Below are positions 4,290-5,678 of a DNA stretch of 5,678 bases, one piece after another. Source of the stretch: Bacteroidales bacterium (lineage in GTDB: Bacteria > Bacteroidota > Bacteroidia > Bacteroidales > UBA10428); the NCBI GenBank assembly GCA_030626465.1, contig DAOUOU010000171.1, forward strand, positions 1 to 5,678, written 5' to 3'. Positions within the stretch are counted from its first letter, which is position 1, and each line of letters opens with the position of its first letter. A program made the position numbers and the translations under genes. The notes beneath the pieces are model-generated. The model was not told the origin of the DNA, did not search any database, and saw only the letters and a list, made by a program, of their open reading frames with translations.

Positions 4290-5678
4290 TTACAATGTTT
4301 TCTTTACTTCCTTTTCTTCAAATGCTTCCAGGGTATCTCCAACCTTAATATCATTAAAATTCTCAATATTCAGTCCGCATTCCTGTCCGCTTACAACTTC
4401 TTTAGCATCGTCTTTAAAGCGTTTTAGAGATCCCAGATCGCCGGTATAAATTACAATCCCATCACGAATAACACGCACTCTGGCATCACGCCGAATCTTA
4501 CCTTCCTTAACCATGCAACCTGCAATAGTACCTACTTTCGTTATTTTAAAAATTTCAAGTAATTCAAGTGTAGCTATGATCTTTTCTTTTATCTCCGGCG
4601 ACAACATACCTTCCATTGCTGATTTGATCTCTTCGATAGCATCATAGATGATAGAGTACATCCGGATGTCAATTTGTTCCTTTTCTGCCAGTTTTCTGGC
4701 ACCCATAGACGGACGCACCTGAAAACCAACTACAATTGCATTGGAAGCAGCAGCCAGAAGAATATCAGCCTCTGATATTTGTCCGACAGCCTTATGTTTA
4801 ATATTGATTTGAATTTCCTCGGTTGAAAGTTTAATTAGGGAATCAGACAGTGCCTCTACTGACCCATCCACATCACCTTTTACGATTACATTTAATTCCT
4901 GGAAGTTGCCAATAGCAATACGCCTTCCTATCTCGTCGAGAGTAATATGCTTCTGAGTACGCATACCCTGCTCTCTCTGAAGTTGTTCCCGTTTATTTGC
5001 TATTTCTTTGGCTTCCTTCTCATTACTCATGACATTGAATTTGTCACCAGCCTGGGGTGCGCCATTGAGTCCAAGAATGAGAACAGGAGTTGCAGGTCCG
5101 ACTTCTTTCACTGTCTTACCCCGTTCGTTGTACATTGCTTTCACTCTTCCCATATGTACTCCTGCAATTATTATATCTCCCACTCTAAGCGTGCCTGCCT
5201 GTACCAGCAAAGTTGTAGTAAAGCCCCTTCCCTTATCAAGGGATGATTCTATTACAGTTCCTAAAGCAAGTTTATTTGGATTTGCTTTTAGTTCAAGCAG
5301 TTCAGCTTCGAGAAGAACTTTTTCAAGCAATTCCTCAATATTGACTCCGTTTTTAGCTGAAATATCCTGCGACTGGTATTTACCTCCCCAATCTTCAACC
5401 AGAATATTCATATTGGCAAGTTCTTCTTTAATTTTTTCAGGATTAGCGGTGGGCTTATCAATTTTATTGATTGCAAATACCATTGGAACACCTGCTGCCT
5501 GGGCATGATTGATGGCCTCAACACTTTGAGGCATAATGCCATCGTCAGCAGCAACCACAATGATAGCTACATCAGTAACTTGTGCTCCTCTCGCACGCAT
5601 GGCAGTAAATGCTTCATGTCCTGGAGTATCTAAAAATGCGATCCTTCTTTTATCATCAAGCTTAACACTGTATGCTCC
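4290..5678 (-). CDS. infB: Translation initiation factor IF-2, C-terminal half (5' end outside the window)
   Basis: IF-2 is the GTPase that brings initiator fMet-tRNA to the ribosome and promotes subunit joining. The frame is open from the right edge, giving 462 residues; the methionine at 5600 is internal, because the 26 codons before it include the G3 motif DTPGHEAF (residues 17-24 of the visible part). G4 is NKID at 71-74 and G5 is SAKNG at 107-111. After the G domain come the beta-barrel domain II (about 130-215), the IF-2-specific domain III and the C-terminal domain IV that binds fMet-tRNA, ending with GDTLEAFEEKEVKKTL. The P-loop and the variable N-terminal region lie beyond the edge. 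No frameshift or missing motif is seen. queG follows on the same strand after 106 bp, possibly in the same transcript. Confidence 0.97.
   Translation of the reverse strand, partial: GAYSVKLDDKRRIAFLDTPGHEAFTAMRARGAQVTDVAIIVVAADDGIMPQSVEAINHAQAAGVPMVFAINKIDKPTANPEKIKEELANMNILVEDWGGKYQSQDISAKNGVNIEELLEKVLLEAELLELKANPNKLALGTVIESSLDKGRGFTTTLLVQAGTLRVGDIIIAGVHMGRVKAMYNERGKTVKEVGPATPVLILGLNGAPQAGDKFNVMSNEKEAKEIANKREQLQREQGMRTQKHITLDEIGRRIAIGNFQELNVIVKGDVDGSVEALSDSLIKLSTEEIQINIKHKAVGQISEADILLAAASNAIVVGFQVRPSMGARKLAEKEQIDIRMYSIIYDAIEEIKSAMEGMLSPEIKEKIIATLELLEIFKITKVGTIAGCMVKEGKIRRDARVRVIRDGIVIYTGDLGSLKRFKDDAKEVVSGQECGLNIENFNDIKVGDTLEAFEEKEVKKTL

Overview
The window looks like chromosomal DNA from a member of the Bacteroidota. 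It is AT-rich, carries a GSCFA-domain protein (a family found mainly in that phylum), lacks clear Shine-Dalgarno sequences before its genes, and has a possible TTG-N20-TAnnTTTG promoter of the Bacteroidetes type. The genus cannot be told from the sequence.

Left part (1-2194, minus strand). An exported protein of unknown function runs off the left edge; only its signal peptide is visible. Upstream of it lies a run of three alternating ATCACC/GGTGAT half-sites that can form two competing hairpins. Next comes a two-gene unit read leftward: an alpha/beta hydrolase of the monoacylglycerol-lipase type, then a GSCFA (SGNH-like) protein 19 bp downstream. Both are probable esterases or lipases and are probably co-transcribed.

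Middle (2195-3261). A 102-bp AT-rich divergent promoter region separates the hydrolase from yjbQ (UPF0047, plus strand). Nine bases after the yjbQ stop begins the most interesting part: a compact unit of about 545 bp with perfect 12-bp terminal inverted repeats. These repeats are the outer ends of two oppositely oriented arrays of a heptamer (GCTGGTT / AACCAGC). Between the arrays lies a small four-helix-bundle gene of the 23S rRNA intervening-sequence/Avd-like family, with no ATG start. The unit sits between two convergent genes, and its right end has become the last codons and the stop codon of queG.

Right part (3245-5678, minus strand). infB (translation initiation factor IF-2, 5' half outside the window) is followed after 106 bp by queG (epoxyqueuosine reductase, last step of queuosine synthesis in tRNA). 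Both are translation-related housekeeping genes. Their spacer holds a perfect 3 x 12-bp tandem repeat and a degenerate CTTTGCGT-type repeat.

Most of the window is ordinary housekeeping sequence. The candidate unusual system is the heptamer-bracketed four-helix-bundle cassette and its effect on queG.
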